64,000 nucleotides of DNA, taken from Mesoplasma tabanidae. Lineage in GTDB: Bacteria > Bacillota_I > Bacilli_A > Mycoplasmatales > Mycoplasmataceae. The position numbers and the translations under genes were made by a program. Shown piece after piece: positions 40,690 through 52,800 of the stretch. Numbering within the stretch: the first letter of the stretch is position 1; every line of letters begins with the position of its first letter. The stretch spans positions 248,001-312,000 of the forward strand of contig NZ_CP024969.1 of assembly GCF_002804025.1 (NCBI RefSeq), given 5' to 3'. Below the pieces are notes generated by a model. That model worked only from the letters and a program-made list of their open reading frames with translations. It was not told where the DNA came from and did no database searches.

Positions 40690-40744
40690 TTTGTTTATGT
40701 ATAATTAAATTATGAAATAATTAATTATTTAATAGGAGAAGACA

Positions 40745-41392
40745 ATGAATAACAAAAACCAGATTAGAGAAAAATTCCTTAAAACTAGAACTTTTCTATC
40801 AAAAGCTTATAAAGAAGAAGTTAATAAAGTAATTGAAAGAAAAGTTAATCATTATATTGAAAGATATAACTTAGAAAGATATGCAATTTATCTTTCAACT
40901 GAAAATGAGCCATACACTTTAAATATTATTGAAAAAAGTTTGAAAAAAGGTATTGAAGTTTATGTTCCATTAATTATTGGTGAAAACAAAATGGAATTTA
41001 GAAGAATTACTAGTTTAGAAAAAGATTTAGAGCAAAACAAAGTATTAAACATTTTGCAGCCTAAACAATCATGTCATTTACTAGAGCAAAGTAATTATAT
41101 TAATACAATGTTTATTCCATTAGTAGCTTTTGATAAAAAATTAAACAGAGTTGGTATGGGAAAAGGTTTTTATGATCGTTGATTAAACGAAAATAAATAT
41201 TTAGGATATAAAATTGGTTTATCAGCGTCATCTCAATTATCAAATGAAAATATTGATTCTGATGAGTACGATGTGAGATTAGATAATGTAATTACTGAAA
41301 AAGAAGTTTACGTTCCATTTGTTGAAGAAGAAAAAGACTTTGATTATGATGTTACTTATTCTGTTTTTAATGACGAAACAATTGTAGGTTAA
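40745..41392 (+). CDS. 5-formyltetrahydrofolate cyclo-ligase
   Basis: This enzyme (5,10-methenyl-THF synthetase, YgfA type) uses ATP to convert 5-formyl-THF to 5,10-methenyl-THF. The 215-aa protein has the N-terminal KNQIREKFLKTR, the Tyr-rich YAIYLSTENEPYTL and the ATP-binding loop RVGMGKGFYDRWL near residue 137. It ends in an acidic tail of about 30 residues (FVEEEKDFDYD) beyond the usual domain. Mollicutes depend on imported folate, and this step returns stored formyl-THF to use. It ends in a clear terminator before the merR gene. Confidence 0.9.
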
Positions 41393-41398
41393 TTTAAG

Positions 41399-41418
41399 TA
41401 GGCTATGCCTATTTTTTT
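41399..41418 (+). terminator. Terminator after the cyclo-ligase gene
   Basis: TAGGC-TAT-GCCTA with seven T. Confidence 0.75.
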
Positions 41419-41426
41419 ATTTTCTA

Positions 41427-41457
41427 TTGCATTAAAGTAGGTTTAATCTTTTACAAT
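41427..41457 (+). promoter_or_regulatory. MerR-type promoter of merR
   Basis: -35 TTGCAT (41427-41432), a 19-base spacer with dyad ATTAAAgtaggTTTAAT, and -10 TACAAT (41452-41457). The long spacer with a centred dyad is the hallmark of promoters activated by MerR-family proteins. It implies autoregulation. Confidence 0.75.
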
Positions 41458-41490
41458 AAAATAAATAACGAAATTATTAAAGGAGTAAAA

Positions 41491-41847
41491 ATGGAAAAAT
41501 TATATATGAAGGATATATCAAAAGAACTTGACATCCCAGAATACGTTTTAAGGTTTTATGACAAAAAGGGATTATTTCCGTTTTTTGAAAGAGATGAAAA
41601 TAATTACAGATATATTAAAAGAGAAAAACTTGAATGAGTTAGAATTGTTTCATGTTTAAAAAAATCAGGTATGCCTTTGCTTAAGATTAAAGAATATATT
41701 AATTTGGCTTTAGAAGGCAAGAATACTTATCCTAAAAGATTAGAAATGATGCTAGAACAAGAAAAAGTTGTTAAACAAAAAATGCAAGAATTGCAAGAAC
41801 AATTAGACTACATTAACTATAAAAAAAATTTATATCAAAATAATTAA
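41491..41847 (+). CDS. MerR-family transcriptional regulator (AdhR/NmlR-like)
   Basis: A 118-aa regulator. The N-terminal winged helix is MEKLYMKDISKELDIPEYV, then LRFYDKKGLF with the conserved Arg-Tyr-Tyr-type motif and NNYRYIKREKLEW. A single Cys55 in IVSCLKKSGMPL sits where AdhR and NmlR proteins have their carbonyl- or thiol-sensing Cys. A coiled-coil dimerisation helix makes up the C-terminus (LEMMLEQEKVVKQKMQ onward). The ATG follows AAGGAG. It lies before an aldo/keto reductase gene, and both genes have matching promoters. Confidence 0.88.
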
Positions 41848-41854
41848 AAAACTA

Positions 41855-41885
41855 TTGCATTAAAGTATGTTTAATGAAATATGAT
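41855..41885 (+). promoter_or_regulatory. MerR-type promoter of the aldo/keto reductase gene
   Basis: -35 TTGCAT (41855-41860), a 19-base spacer with dyad ATTAAAgtatgTTTAAT, and -10 TATGAT (41880-41885). The segment from -35 through the dyad differs from the copy at 41427 by one base. Confidence 0.75.
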
Positions 41886-41919
41886 TGATTTGAGTTAAAA
41901 AGCTCAAAGGAGATAATTT

Positions 41920-42906
<987 letters not shown>

Positions 42907-42924
42907 TTAAAATATTTTTTAAAG

Positions 42925-42946
42925 AATAGCAATTGCTATTTTTTTG
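42925..42946 (+). terminator. Terminator after the aldo/keto reductase gene
   Basis: Perfect 16-base palindrome AATAGCAATTGCTATT followed by T residues. Confidence 0.8.
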
Positions 42947-42998
42947 TTTGATAAGAGTATAATTACTTTTGTAAAGTAAAAATTTAAGGAGAAAATAT

Positions 42999-44279
42999 AT
43001 GATTAAAGTTGATTTACAACATTCAGGACTTTCAATTACTGATTTAAATGAAGCAAAAGTTAAAAAAGTTCATGAGATGATCATTAATAAATCTGGAAAA
43101 GGTAATGATTTTTTAGGTTGAATTGAATGACCAAAAACATTTGATAAAAAAGAATATGAAAAAATGAAGAAAGTTGCATCTTCATTAAGAAATAAAATTG
43201 ATGTTTTAGTTACTGTTGGAATTGGTGGTTCATACTTAGGTATAAGAGCTGCTGATGAAATGATTAGAGGAATTAATCATTCTGATAAAGTTCAAGTAAT
43301 TTATGCTGGACATACTATGAGTTCAACTTATGTTTCTCAATTATCAGAATATTTAAAAGGTAAAAAATTTGGAATTTGTGTTATTTCTAAATCAGGGACA
43401 ACAACAGAACCAGGTATTGCTTTTAGAGCATTGGAAAAACAATTAATTGATCAAGTTGGAGATGAAAATTCAAAAGAATTAATTGTAGCTGTAACTGATT
43501 CAGCAAAGGGAGCATTAAAGACTCTTGCTGATAACAAAGGTTATCCAACATTTGTAATTCCAGATGATATTGGAGGACGTTTCTCAGTTTTAACACCAGT
43601 AGGAATTTTTCCTTTATTAGTTGCTGGGGTTAACACTGATAATATTTTTGCTGGAGCAATTAAGGCAATGGATGAACTAGTTAAAGGTGATTTATCAAAT
43701 GAAGCTTATAAATATGCTGCTGCGCGTAATGCTTTATATAACCAAGGTTATAAAGCTGAAGCTTTAGTTGCTTATGAATTGCAAATGCAATATACAGCTG
43801 AATGATGAAAACAATTATTTGGAGAATCAGAAGGAAAAGATAATAAAGGTTTATATCCAACTTCAATGATTTTCTCAACAGATTTACACTCATTAGGTCA
43901 ATGAGTTCAAGAAGGCGCAAGAAATGTTTTATTTGAAACAGTTATTAAAGTTAAAGAACCAGTTGCTAACATGTTAGTTGAAACTGATGCTGATAACTAT
44001 GATGGATTAAATTACTTGGCTGGTAAATCATTCCATGAAATTAATTCAACAGCTATTGAAGGTGTAATTGATGCTCATGTTAACACAGGTAAAATGCCAA
44101 ATATTGTATTAGAGTTTGACAAAATGGACGATATTCAATTTGGATACTTAGTTTACTTTTTTGAAATCGCTGTTGCAATGAGTGGATACTTATTAGAAGT
44201 TAACCCATTTGACCAACCGGGAGTTGAAGTTTATAAATATAATATGTTTAAGTTACTTGGAAAACCAGGAGTTAAATAA
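42999..44279 (+). CDS. pgi: Glucose-6-phosphate isomerase
   Basis: Pgi interconverts glucose-6-phosphate and fructose-6-phosphate in glycolysis. The 426-aa protein is of the short Gram-positive type. It has [48 protein letters not shown], the [14 protein letters not shown] segment and the end [14 protein letters not shown]. Length matches Bacillus and mollicute Pgi. It is a single-gene unit with AAGGAG before the ATG and a terminator after. Confidence 0.97.
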
Positions 44280-44286
44280 TAAATTA

Positions 44287-44310
44287 AAATCAGTAAAGCT
44301 GATTTTTTTT
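44287..44310 (+). terminator. Terminator after pgi
   Basis: AAATCAG-TAAAG-CTGATTT followed by T residues. Confidence 0.85.
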
Positions 44311-44392
44311 ATTTCAATGCTCATATTTTAATAAATAAATATTTTATAAGATAAAATCATTAATATATTATTAAAACCATAAGGAGAAATAT

Positions 44393-44896
44393 ATGATTAG
44401 AAATGAAACTCTTAAATGATTGAGTGAACAACAAAACTTTTTAGATAATAAAATAATAGAGAAACATAATTTAACATTAGATCATGATATGTTTAGAAAA
44501 AAAATAATAGCTTTTTGAGTTGAATTAGGTGAATATGCTAATGAAGAAAAGAGTTTTAAATATTGAAAACAAGGCGCACCTGGTGGTAGAGAAGTTCAAC
44601 TAGAAGAATATATTGACGGATTACATTTTATTATTAGTTTAGGAAATCAAATTAAATATAATTTTGAAGTTTTTAATTTTATTGATTCAGGTTATGACAA
44701 TAACATTGATTGCTATTTTGAATTAATTCAAGATTTAACAAACTTAGTAAATAAACCAAATGATGAAACATTTGCTAAAATGTTTAATTCATTCTTACAA
44801 ATTGCAAAGATTCAAAATTATTCTGAAGAAGAATTAATTAAAACTTACAAAGCAAAGCATGAAAAAAATCAACAAAGACAAGTAGAAAATTACTAA
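44393..44896 (+). CDS. dut: Dimeric dUTPase (all-alpha type)
   Basis: A 167-aa all-helical NTP pyrophosphatase of the dUTPase_2 group, not the common trimeric beta type. The metal-binding acidic residues are seen in FWVELGEYANEEKSFKYWK near residues 41-59 and EEYIDGLHFIISLGN near 75-90. The enzyme splits dUTP to dUMP and keeps uracil out of DNA, complementing the ung gene in this window. The ATG follows AAGGAGAAAT, and the SpoU methyltransferase gene begins one base after the stop. Confidence 0.85.
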
Positions 44897-44897
44897 A

Positions 44898-45653
44898 ATG
44901 GAAAAAATAACATCAACATCAAATAATAAAATTAAATATATAGTTAGATTAAGAGAAGAAAAGAAATTTCAAGCTGAAGAGCAATTATTTTTTATTGAAG
45001 GATTGCACATGGTTAAAGAGGCAATTAAAAGAAACATTATTATAACAATATTTTTAGAAGAAAGAATGCTGAATAAAGTTGAAAACATAGCTAAATTTGA
45101 ATGCATTTTAATTTCAGATAATGTTTCAAATAAAATTTCATCAACAAAAACAAGTCAAGGAATTTTTGCAACTTGTAAATTAGAAGAACAAGAAATTAAT
45201 TGTGATAAAAATATTTTATTACTTGATCAAATTCAAGACCCAGGTAATATGGGAACATTAATTAGAAGTGCTGCTTCATTTGACTTCCAAACAGTCATTG
45301 CATCAAATAATTCAGTTAGTTTTTATAATCCTAAAGTTTTAAGATCAACGCAAGGGAACTTATTTTCTATTAGTTTGGTTAATAATGATTTATTAAAAGT
45401 CATTAGTGAATTAAAAGAAAAAGGTTATTTAATTATAGGAACAGTTTTAAATGAAGAATCAAAGTCTTTAAAACAAGTTAAATTTATTGAAAAACAAAAG
45501 TATGGAATAATAATTGGCAATGAAGCTAAAGGCATAAGTTTAGAATTACATGACTTAATAGATATTAATTTAAACATTGAAATGAGTAATGAAGTTGAAT
45601 CACTAAATGCTGCAATTGCTGGTTCAATTATCATGTATAACATTAAAAAATAA
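44898..45653 (+). CDS. SpoU-family RNA 2'-O-methyltransferase
   Basis: A 251-aa TrmH/RlmB-like enzyme with a trefoil-knot SAM fold. The three SpoU motifs are LLLDQIQDPGNMGTLIRSA, GIIIGNEAKGIS and VESLNAAIAGSIIMYNI, and the N-terminal RNA-binding part begins ITSTSNNKIKYIVRLREEKK. It methylates ribose 2'-OH in rRNA or tRNA, but the exact position cannot be read from sequence. It begins one base after dut. The closest pattern is the Bacillus YsgA-type rRNA methylase. Confidence 0.9.
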   Translation: MEKITSTSNNKIKYIVRLREEKKFQAEEQLFFIEGLHMVKEAIKRNIIITIFLEERMLNKVENIAKFECILISDNVSNKISSTKTSQGIFATCKLEEQEINCDKNILLLDQIQDPGNMGTLIRSAASFDFQTVIASNNSVSFYNPKVLRSTQGNLFSISLVNNDLLKVISELKEKGYLIIGTVLNEESKSLKQVKFIEKQKYGIIIGNEAKGISLELHDLIDINLNIEMSNEVESLNAAIAGSIIMYNIKK

Positions 45654-45671
45654 ATAAATTTAATTTTTGTG

Positions 45672-45702
45672 TTGCCTTATAGTAGGTTGAATGTTTTAAA
45701 AT
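45672..45702 (+). promoter_or_regulatory. MerR-type promoter of gapN
   Basis: -35 TTGCCT (45672-45677), a 19-base spacer containing the related dyad TTATAgtaggTTGAAT, and -10 TAAAAT (45697-45702). It matches the two MerR promoters 3.8-4.2 kb upstream at most positions, including AGTAGGTT. Confidence 0.65.
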
Positions 45703-45733
45703 TAAATTGCAATTAAATAAAGGAGAATTTATT

Positions 45734-47152
45734 ATGGAAAAATTCAAAGCAATTATTAACAATAAGGAAATCGATTCTAATTCATGATTAGATATTATGG
45801 ATCCTACATCTGAACAAGTATATGCACAAGTTAGTGCTTTATCTGCAGAAGAAATTGATTTAGCTTTTAAAGCAGCTAAATCAGCTCAAAAAGATTGAGA
45901 AGCTACTAGTGTTAAAAAAAGAATTGAATTTTTAATTAGATGAAAAGATTTAATGCTAAAAAATGAAGAAGATTTAGCTACAACAATGATGCATGAAATT
46001 GCAAAAGCATACAAAGATTGTTTAACTGAAGTTCGTAGAACAGCTGAATATATTGATTTAACAATTTCAGAATATAATGATTTAGATATCTTAACTTTTG
46101 ATAAAAATTCAAAAGGTATTACTGAAGATATAGTTGCTGAATACAAAAGAATAGCAAAAGGCGTTGGAGTAGCTATTTCACCATTTAACTATCCTATTAA
46201 TTTAGCAGTATCAAAATTAGCACCGGGTTTGTTAACAGGAAATACATTTGTATTTAAACCAGCTACTCAAGGCAGTGTTATTGGTATTAAAATTGGTAAA
46301 CTTGCTATTGAAGCTGGTATTCCAGCAGGTGTATTAAATGTAGTTACCGGACGTGGTAGAGATATTGGTGATGTTATTGTAACTAATCCTTTAATTGATT
46401 TTATTTCTTTTACAGGTAGTGTACCAGTTGGTAGAAGATTAATGCAAATTTCAAGTTCAAAAGATTTAGTTTTAGAACTTGGTGGAAAAGATGCAGCAAT
46501 TTTACTTGATGATCACAATTTAGAAAATATAGCAAAAGATATAGTTGCTGGAGCATTTAGTTATTCAGGACAAAGATGCACTGCAATTAAAAGAGTTATT
46601 ACAACAGATGCTATTGCTAATAAAATAGCGCCATTAATTAAAGAAGAAATTGCTAAATTAACTATTGGTTTACCTTCTGAAAATCCAATAATTACACCAA
46701 TGATTGATACAAAAAGTGCTGATTTTGTAACTGATTTAATCAATGATGCAATTACTAAAGGGGCATCTTTAGTTTATGGCGGGAATAGAAACAAAAATCT
46801 ATTACAACCAACGTTATTAGACCATGTTAGTGTTGATATGAATGTTGCTTGAGAAGAACCGTTTGGACCAGTGCTACCAATTATTAGAATAAACGAAATT
46901 GATGAAATAATTGAAGTTGCTAATAAATCAAATTTTGGATTGCAAACATCAATTTATTCAAAAAATATAGATTTAGCTTATCAAGTTGCTGAAAAATTAG
47001 AGGTGGGTACTGTAAATATTAATCGAAGAACGCAAAGAGGCCCAGATGTTTTACCTTTCTTAGGTGTTAAAGATTCAGGGTTTGGTGTTCAAGGAATAAA
47101 AGAAACTATTTTATCAACAACAAGATACAGAGGAATAATAATTAAAAAATAG
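45734..47152 (+). CDS. gapN: Non-phosphorylating glyceraldehyde-3-phosphate dehydrogenase
   Basis: GapN oxidises glyceraldehyde-3-phosphate to 3-phosphoglycerate and makes NADPH without ATP. The 472-aa aldehyde dehydrogenase has SPFNYPINLAVSKLAPGL, FTGSVPVGRRLM, the catalytic Glu in LELGGKDAA, the Cys in SGQRCTAIKR and WEEPFGPVLP. The stretch NINRRTQRGPDVLPFLG is characteristic of GapN among aldehyde dehydrogenases. In mollicutes it is a main NADPH source. The MerR-like promoter before it links it to the aldo/keto reductase, which consumes NADPH. An AAGGAGAATT site precedes the ATG. Confidence 0.94.
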
Positions 47153-47159
47153 CAAACTA

Positions 47160-47186
47160 TAAGGGTTTTTATACCCTTATTTTTTA
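47160..47186 (+). terminator. Terminator after gapN
   Basis: TAAGGG and CCCTTA stem with a T-rich loop, then six T. Confidence 0.8.
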
Positions 47187-47236
47187 TTTTTTGCTTTATA
47201 AATTTGCCTTTTTTTATTTCAAATATCTAAAAATGG

Positions 47237-47242
47237 TATAAT
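47237..47242 (+). promoter_or_regulatory. -10 box of the lipoprotein-permease block
   Basis: TATAAT in the extended context ATGGTATAAT, 51 bases before the lipoprotein start. Confidence 0.5.
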
Positions 47243-47293
47243 AATATAAATATTTTTTAATTTATATTAATCAACAAAGGAAAGGGAGTTAAT

Positions 47294-49780
47294 ATGAAAA
47301 AAGTTCTTTTAAGCTTAACAGCTTTTAGCATGTTGGCTTCATCAACTGCAACCGTAAGCTGTACTTATACGATTAAAGCTAGAGACAAGTTTGTTAAAAG
47401 TATTCAGAAAATAATTAATGTTGCTAATGTATCAGCAGAAGCTCAAATATTAACTTCAACTAATGCACCTAATTCTAATCTAGTTGTTGAAGGTTATAAA
47501 AATAATAGTAAAAAAATAAATGGTATTGAATATTCAACAACTAATGCAAATTTTCAATATTCATATTTAATTAATAATTTTAGTACTATGAAAGCTAGTC
47601 AGTTTTTGCCCAAAGAAGATCTAGTTCCATCAATGAATGGTAATAACCATGATGATAATGTTAAGATGGATAGATATTTATTTAAAAATTATGGTAGTGA
47701 TTGAGTTGATTTAATTACATCAACAAGTATTAAAAATAATGAAAGTTATAAAGGAACTAAAACTGGTTCAAGTTCAATAACTAATACAGCAAGTTTAGCT
47801 TCTTCATTACTTGGTATAATTTTTGGTAGTGATTTTAGCACTGCTGAAGCTGGTTTTTTAAATGACAACATAGCAACATTGTTAAATCAATTACCAGGTT
47901 CAACAAAAGAGAGTTTAGCAAAAACATTAGATGAAATATCTGGAAAAGTTGAAAAATTGCCTGATATTAGCAATACACTGGTTAACCCTTTAAAAAAACA
48001 AATAGGAAAAACTAAATATGAAGCTATTAATGAAATTTCATCAAATTTTTGATCATCAATTTTGAAAAAAGACAATGCTGAGACTAATGAAGTAAATGAA
48101 GGTGAAATAGGTGGAACTATTAAAACTGTTGCTTCTGTACTTCAATATATATTCACTGTATTTTGATATATACAAGAATTTGCTGACATAATCGATCAAA
48201 CTGTTTCAAGTGATGATTTGACAAGAATTTTAACTGAAACAGTTGATAAAAAAGACGTAAAAAATTATGACCAAATAAATCTTAATAAAACTTTTAAAAT
48301 TTTAAATAATTTCTTAAATCCAGGTAGAGATACTCAAAAAGCAAAAAATCTTGTTGTTGTGTTATTAGGTATTCCAACTCAGACAAATAATTTTAAACCT
48401 AAATCAAATATTATTTTTGAACCATTATTTAAAGTTTTAGCAGGTAATAGTTCAACTTCACCACAAACAAAACAAAAAGCTGTAAGTAAAAGATCTGATA
48501 ATTCAAGAATGTTTGGGTTAAATATTGAACAAATTATTAAACTTTTAAGAGACATAATTAAATCCAACAATTCTTTACCAGCTGGAATAATTAATGAATT
48601 ATTAAGATTAATAAGTATATTACAAGAAATCTTGGCAAGTGATGATAAAAGTACTTTTGCAATTATTCAGACAGTTATTAATGAAGCAGTGTTTAGACCA
48701 TTAACAGAAAAAGATAAGTCAATATTATTTGTAGGTGACATTTTATATTATCTTGCTGACTCAATCAATCAAAAAAATGGCAAGGTCGTAATTGACTCTG
48801 CTCCGTTTAAAAAGATTTCTGCTCTTTCAGGTAATCAAAATCCATTTGGTGCTTTATATGATGGAGGTTTACTAAAAAGTATTTTTCAAACAATCAATTA
48901 TTTCACAACTAAAAGTGAAAATGGCAAAGCAATTTTTAGCGATGTTGTAATTAAGAACTTTAAAGATTTAAGCTCAATTTTTAATACTAAAATGGATATA
49001 ATATTTACTCAAATGTTAAATGTTAACTATGACAATAACTTGCAGTTCTTGTATGGAATGAAAAATTCAACAATTGCTTCTATTGTTGAAGCAATTTCCA
49101 AACAATTCATTGATCCTATTGCTGGTAATGAATATTTCTTAGATTTAGGAGCTATAAGAAAAATAATTTTGTCTTTATTCAACAAATCATATTCATCAAT
49201 AGAAATACAAGATGAGAATGTGCTTTCAAGTCCTAATAATTTATTTGCAACTTTAAAAGTTGTATCTGCGGCACTAAAAAATAAAACAGTTAAGTTTGAT
49301 GGAAAAGAAGTTAAAGATTCTAAAGCTATTATTAATGTTTTAGGATTAAATCCCGAAAACTCAAATCAGTTCAAAAAAGGATCTATTTTTGACTCAATTG
49401 CTCAGGCTTATGGGCATGGTGTTGTAGAAAATGATGGCGATAATCCAGTAGAAATGCCTGAAAAACGTGAAAATACAGTTAAGTTAATTTCAACTTTACT
49501 TGAAGGTGTTTCATGAATGTCTAAAGTATCAGAAAAAGCATATTATGATGATAATTTTGGTCATTTTATAAATCAAAATAATTGAACATCGCAAATAATC
49601 AGTTACACTAATTTTGACAAAATTCATGAAGATGCTGAAATTAAATACAATTTAATTTATAAAAATAATAAATACAAAATAAAAGAAACTTATCAAGTAA
49701 CTCTTAAAAGAGATAAAACACCAGCTAGTGAATGATTAGGAAATAATTATTTCTATGTTTCACAAATAATTAGAAAATAA
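47294..49780 (+). CDS. Large lipoprotein next to giant permeases (possibly MOLPALP family)
   Basis: An 828-aa predicted lipoprotein. The signal is MKKVLLSLTAFSMLASSTA, with the lipobox ending TVSC at Cys23. The body is largely helical and repetitive in feel, with many Asn, Lys and Leu and segments such as LSSIFNTKMDIIFTQMLN. No catalytic motif is seen. The next gene starts 30 bases later and encodes a giant FtsX-like permease, so lipoprotein and permease are probably one unit. Mollicutes have a family of long lipoproteins (called MOLPALP in annotation) found in this kind of neighbourhood; membership is a tentative guess from size and context. Confidence 0.8.
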
Positions 49781-49810
49781 ATATTAAATATGAAGAGAAA
49801 GGAAGAATCT

Positions 49811-52800
49811 ATGAAAAAAACAAGTAATTGATTGCTTTTCAAGCAAGGTTTAAAAGGTATATTTAAGTTTAAAATTCAATTTATTATTATATTGATTCTT
49901 TCTTTCTTATCTATTTTTATTTTGACTACTTCTATTTCATTAAGAGATAGATTAAATAATACATACAATGAAGTTGTTAAAAGTGTTGATAAATTTGATT
50001 ATGAATATACAGATGAATTTTTTGGTAAAACAGGAACTACTAGTTCAAATAAAACATCTCAGAACTTAATGTTAATGTTTACTCCAAATGATTCATATAC
50101 AACAATCAATGGTTCTAGTGAAAGATTCAATTTAACATTTAATAAAATTTATAATGGTGAAACTTTTATTACTAAAGCTTTTGAAGACCAAAGAATGAAA
50201 GCATTGTTTGATTCAACTATTAATATTGATCCTATTTCAGCTGAGTTCTCAAAAAATCTTAGAAACATCGTTTTAGATAGTTTTTATACAGAATTAGTAA
50301 AGGCGTTAAACAATCAAGATACAAATTCTGAGTCAGTTCAAAGTTTAATGAAAACACCAATATATGAGTATGCAAAAACATTAAATAAAGAACTAATTAT
50401 TAATGATTATAAATATATCAGTGAAGAAGCTCAAAAATGAAACTATGATGAAGGAAAAATAATAAATAATCAAGGTTTTGATATTAACAAAATAGAGAGT
50501 AAAGAACTTTTTACTTTTACATACACTGCTTTTACAGGTCTAGCAGCATACATTGCTGATTTAAACATCTTTTTAGGTGAAAAATTTAATTCGCAAAGTG
50601 ATTTAAAAAGTAATAAAGTTAATCCTGAAATTTATGAAATAATTACTGGTAATCAACATGGTAATGAACCAATAAGTAATGAATACATTGTAGATGAAAA
50701 AAATAAATACACTTTGAATTTTAAAAGTGGACAATTAAATAATGTTATTAATTCAGAAGCAAGGGATCAAGAATCAATAATATCAGCTATTAAAAAATAT
50801 GGTTTAAAAGGTATAACATCACCGATATTTGTAATGGGTGATAGTCAAGAACTATCAAATTCAAATGTTAATATAAGCAATTTTAGTCTTCAATCTAATG
50901 CAAGTAATGATAATTGAAGTTCTAGAATGACAATGTTTTTTACACCTAATATGCCTTCATGAGATTTTGATACAATATTTAATAAAAGTTCTTTAGATTG
51001 AATTTTAAATGGTGCTAACTATTTAGGCGATGGTGGAGAAAATATAAGAATTGCTCAAACATTACAATTTGCATATGAAACACAAATGAAAATTGCTGCT
51101 ATTGCTTCTAATATCGATTATGAATTAAGAAAAGAATTTTCAGTTTTTGATAATGTTTCACAAATTGAGTATAAAGCTGTTATGTTAGATGAAATGAATC
51201 ATTCTAACTTAAAGATTTTAAATCCTGATAAAGGTGGAAGATTGCCTTTAAATAAAGGAGAGATTTTAATTTCAGAACAATTTGCTAGAGCAAGAAAAAT
51301 AAAATTATTTTCAGAAATTAAAATTGGTACTCAAAACTTAGTTATTACTGGTTTTGCTACAGATACATTTTCATATTACCCGGTTGTAAATGATGATTTA
51401 CCAATCCCTCAACCAAAAAATGGTGCAATAGTTTATGGAACAAGAGAAACTCTTAAAATGATCGAAACAGACTCACCATCAGGGCATGGAGAAACTATTT
51501 CTAAAACACAAGCTAAACATTTTATATGATTAAATAAAGAATCAGATTTAAATAGATTTGAAAAATTATTTAAACCTTCACAAAAACGTGTAGCTTTTGA
51601 ACAATCACCATATAGATTCTCATGAATTTTACAGCCACAAGTTGTATTAGCCTATAGTCTTTTCACTATAATTCTTTCACTAATAATTGGAATAGTAGCA
51701 TTAGCAGGTTTGATAATTTCATTAAAAAAATCAATAAAAGCGAATACAAAACAAATTGGTATATTAAAAGCTTTAGGTGTTGAACCTAAAAACATTGCTA
51801 TTTCATATATAGCTCAAGCAGTTTTTATAGCTTTATTTATTATACCAATCAGTTGAGGAATAGGGCTTTTAGTTCAATCTGGTTTTGTTCATTTATTTAT
51901 TCCTTATTTTAGTATTCAGTTATATCAAATTCAAGTTTCTATTTTACCTTTAATTTTAGGGTTTGCATTCTTTGGTGTTCTTTCAATTATGATTTCTTTC
52001 TTAACTGCTTGAAGATTAACCAATAAGCCTGTAATGGAAATATTAAGAGTTGAAGAAGAGAAAAAACATAGTTCATGATTATTAAATAAATTAAAAAATA
52101 CAGTCTTTAATAAATCTAAATTCACTTTAAAATTTAGTATAACTTTAGCATCAACAAATAGAAGAAACATTTATTTAATGACTGTTGTTATTTTTATAAC
52201 TTCCTTCTTAGTTTCAATTGGTTTTTCAATTCCAGCAATGGTTAGAAGCGGTGAAGCTGCATATTATAGAAATGTTGATTATTCTAACAGTTATAGTTAT
52301 ATTGAACCAGTTTCAAATGCACCTTTATCAAAAGGAGCTATATCTTATTCAAAAGACCCAAGCATAATTGATAGTGACTATAAAACAAAAGGAAGTTTTA
52401 CAGGATATTCAAATGCATCAAACTATTTTGAGTCAACTTACGATACATCACCAATTTCTAAATATTTATATAAAGGAATGAAAGAAGATAAACCAATATA
52501 TACAAATACATTTAAATATATAGTCTCTGATTCTGCGAATCAGCAAGTTTCAACTTTAACTGATGAAGAAGCAAAAACAGGTTTATTCCAATTAATTACT
52601 GAACAGTTTGGTAATAACTTTGCTAATGGAATTGGATCACAATTTTCAATTGGTACTATCGAACAAGTTTTAGGACTAATTTCTAATTCATTGTATGATG
52701 TAACAAGTTTAAATCCATCAAATGGCCAAATAAAAGAAATATCATTAACAGATGCTCAGTCAAAGCAAAAATATGAAATTATTACTAAAAACTTAACTCA

